Positions 16,502-16,686 of a stretch of 16,686 nucleotides of DNA are shown here, piece by piece. The stretch lies in NCBI GenBank assembly GCA_040877415.1, contig JBBDNV010000134.1, positions 1-16,686 on the forward strand, read 5' to 3'. The position numbers and the translations under genes are program-made. The DNA is from JBBDNV01 sp040877415. Its GTDB lineage: Bacteria; Planctomycetota; Planctomycetia; Pirellulales; PALSA-1355. Position 1 is the stretch's first letter. The number at the start of each line of letters is the position of its first letter. Below the pieces are notes generated by a model that saw only the letters and a list, made by a program, of their open reading frames with translations, was not told the origin of the DNA and did no database searches.

Positions 16502-16644
16502 GACGAGAGAGTAGAAAGTAGAGAGGAGACCGCAGGAGCCTCCGCGGCGGTTCGGCGCGTTCCTGGATGTCTTCGTTTCCTGGCTCTCCTTTCTCCTCTC
16601 TACACCTCTCCTGCTCTATTCGCCTGCGGCGAATCGGGGCGACA
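16502..16644 (-). repeat. Structured purine/pyrimidine element between tRNA-Pro and the S23-type gene (copy 2)
   Basis: The layout matches the copy at 7713-7851. A purine arm holds GTAGAGAGGAGA (16518-16529), overlapping the core GACCGCAGGA (16528-16537). The pyrimidine arm contains its exact 12-nt complement TCTCCTCTCTAC (16592-16603). Then come CTCTCCTGCTCTATTC (16606-16621), the hairpin ATTCGCC-TGC-GGCGAAT (16618-16634), and GAATCGGGGCGACA running into the tRNA 3' end. The arm and stem sequences differ from copy 1 but remain complementary within this copy, which suggests selection on RNA or DNA structure. Confidence 0.65.
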
Positions 16645-16686
16645 AGATTTGAACTTGCGACCTCTGCGTCCCGAACGCAGCGCTCT
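16634..16686 (-). tRNA. tRNA-Pro(CGG), 3' portion; 5' end outside the window
   Basis: The minus strand reads the last 53 nt of a tRNA. The anticodon stem CTGCG/CGCAG encloses the loop TTCGGGA, giving anticodon CGG (codon CCG, proline). A 5-nt variable loop AGGTC follows, then the T-arm GCAAG-TTCAAAT-CTTGT, the acceptor strand CGCCCCG and discriminator A. CCA is not encoded: TTC follows directly. The 5' acceptor strand and most of the D-arm lie beyond the right edge. A GC-rich hairpin (16618-16634) overlaps the discriminator position and lies at once downstream, where it could guide 3' processing. Confidence 0.93.

Overview
The window is a GC-rich stretch of bacterial chromosome. The overall character suggests a planctomycete (Pirellulales-like): GTG/ATG starts behind strong Shine-Dalgarno sites, a RAYT transposase with REP palindromes, a secreted subtilase, a propeller/toroid protein, a four-helix-bundle (S23-type) protein and a tRNA without an encoded CCA. 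This is inferred from gene content; there is no rRNA or marker gene to confirm it.

Positions 1-6762 hold a catabolic block. On the minus strand are an acyl-CoA carboxyltransferase beta subunit (cut by the window edge) and, upstream of it in transcription, an acyl-CoA dehydrogenase of the isovaleryl/citronellyl-CoA type. A methylglutaconyl-CoA hydratase-like crotonase diverges from the dehydrogenase. Together these are the oxidation, carboxylation and hydration steps of a leucine (Liu) or acyclic-terpene (Atu) route. Further on lie an acyl-CoA synthetase and a sugar-lactone-oxidase-like flavoprotein, both on the minus strand. A RAYT transposase gene flanked by five copies of a GTAG-headed palindrome separates the hydratase from the synthetase.

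Positions 6909-12332 are accessory. They contain an FkbM-type methyltransferase, a 570-nt noncoding stretch with a structured repeat, a secreted serine beta-lactamase-like hydrolase with a four-helix membrane C-terminus, a perfect bidirectional terminator, a secreted protein with a propeller-like N-terminus and a predicted alpha/alpha-toroid C-terminus, and a 97-residue hypothetical protein.

Positions 12333-16686 hold a 530-nt noncoding region, a 909-residue secreted subtilase, a decayed IS630-type transposase fragment directly behind it, an S23-type four-helix-bundle gene, and the 3' part of tRNA-Pro(CGG) on the minus strand.

The most unusual signal is a roughly 130-nt purine/pyrimidine inverted-repeat element lying between the tRNA-Pro 3' end and the S23-type gene. 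A second copy sits near 7.8 kb and carries the last 11 nt of the same tRNA. The two copies keep the same architecture, but several of their paired arms differ in sequence while staying complementary within each copy.
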